Assembly (NCBI RefSeq): GCF_014836335.1
Contig: NZ_JACSRA010000036.1
Span: 1-32,948 of the forward strand
DNA: 32,948 nt
Direction of reading: 5' to 3'
DNA from: Clostridium cibarium
GTDB taxonomy: Bacteria; Bacillota; Clostridia; Clostridiales; Clostridiaceae
Part shown: piece by piece, positions 32,596 to 32,948 of the stretch
How the letters are laid out: each line of letters begins with the position of its first letter
Numbering within the stretch: position 1 is the first letter of the stretch
Notes under the pieces: generated by a model
Database searches by the model: none
The model's input: the letters and a program-made list of their open reading frames with translations, nothing else
Told to the model about the DNA's origin: nothing
Position numbers and translations under genes: made by a program

Positions 32596-32948
32596 ATAAA
32601 ATATCCTTACTACATGATTTATTAATTATAAGCAAATAAATAAAAATTCCTATTATAAGAAAGCATATGATATAACTTAAATGGATAAATATCTTATTAT
32701 GATAATTAGTAAAATCGCTTTTATAAAATAGAATTTTATTAATCGTCATAATGTTCATTTTACTAACCCTAACAAAAGCATCTATTAATGTTAAGACTCC
32801 AAAAACTATAATTGAACTTGTTATTATTTTATTTAAAATTAAATTGATAAACACAATTGCTAAAAAGATACTTGTACATCCTAAAATATCTATGACAATA
32901 GTAGTACATAAATATATAATAAAGTCTATATTTACATAACTTATATTA
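32582..32948 (-). CDS. Second ABC-type permease subunit or membrane protein, 5' end outside the window
   Basis: The frame is open from the window edge (32948) to the stop at 32582, 122 codons, without an obvious start; a GTG at 32854 has no ribosome binding site and 31 open codons precede it. The visible part is hydrophobic, with about four membrane segments (for example IVIDILGCTSIFLAIVFINL and IHLSYIICFLIIGIFIYLLI), ending in a short polar tail. By position, it is the C-terminal part of a second permease of the same transporter. Confidence 0.6.
   Translation of the reverse strand, partial: NISYVNIDFIIYLCTTIVIDILGCTSIFLAIVFINLILNKIITSSIIVFGVLTLIDAFVRVSKMNIMTINKILFYKSDFTNYHNKIFIHLSYIICFLIIGIFIYLLIINKSCSKDILYDEN

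Noticed and set aside
32582..32854. Complete 90-residue protein starting at GTG 32854
   Set aside because: The frame stays open for 31 more codons to the window edge and there is no ribosome binding site at 32854, so it is treated as a partial gene.
1..32948. CRISPR array, insertion sequence or prophage genes
   Set aside because: No regularly spaced direct repeats, transposase or integrase frames, or phage structural genes were seen; the only mobile-type element is the intein.

Overview
This 33-kb window is AT-rich chromosomal DNA from a low-GC Gram-positive bacterium, most likely a Clostridium sensu stricto close to the C. beijerinckii / C. butyricum group. That placement rests on codon use, strong AGGAGG-type ribosome binding sites, a T-box leader on gltX, and gene families and order typical of these clostridia (HypE-like protein-rph-rdgB-yfcE, pcrA-ligA, glnS beside gltX). 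Genus is an inference from reading proteins; no database search was run.

Layout. 1-220: tRNA-Gly(UCC) and tRNA-Pro(UGG) on the minus strand behind one good promoter. 334-3202: minus-strand operon of an AIR-synthase/HypE-like protein, RNase PH, the dITP/XTP pyrophosphatase and a YfcE-type phosphoesterase (RNA maturation and nucleotide-pool housekeeping). 3294-6316: an uncharacterised helical-repeat protein converging on an orphan family-5 solute-binding protein, with a shared hairpin terminator. 6456-13061: a small membrane protein, then the minus-strand pcrA-ligA-small membrane protein operon, in which pcrA carries a 314-residue intein, then a DUF554 membrane protein. 13233-14288: a small lipoprotein and a YiiX-like permuted papain-fold enzyme. 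14460-17919: convergent glnS and gltX, separated by a chain of small palindromes. gltX is governed by a T-box leader with a GAA (Glu) specifier. 18470-18597: an unannotated transcription unit with a consensus promoter and two C-rich-loop hairpins, a strong small-RNA candidate. 18669-24154: a pseudouridine synthase, a lytic transglycosylase paired with a seven-repeat triple-tyrosine-type protein, a UPF0178 protein and pgi. 24440-27463: a DUF3862-like protein, a secreted zinc-dependent phospholipase C homologue and an APC-family amino-acid permease.

27557-32948 is more accessory: an FtsX-like protein that has lost its extracellular domain, several short membrane-anchored proteins of unknown function, two decayed genes (a YcxB-like gene split by an in-frame stop and a frameshifted small gene), and an ABC-2-type transporter cluster that runs off the right edge.

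The strongest items for follow-up are the PcrA intein with its degenerate insert, the candidate small RNA, the FtsX paralogue without an extracellular domain, the signal-less repeat-protein/transglycosylase pair, and the palindrome chain between glnS and gltX.
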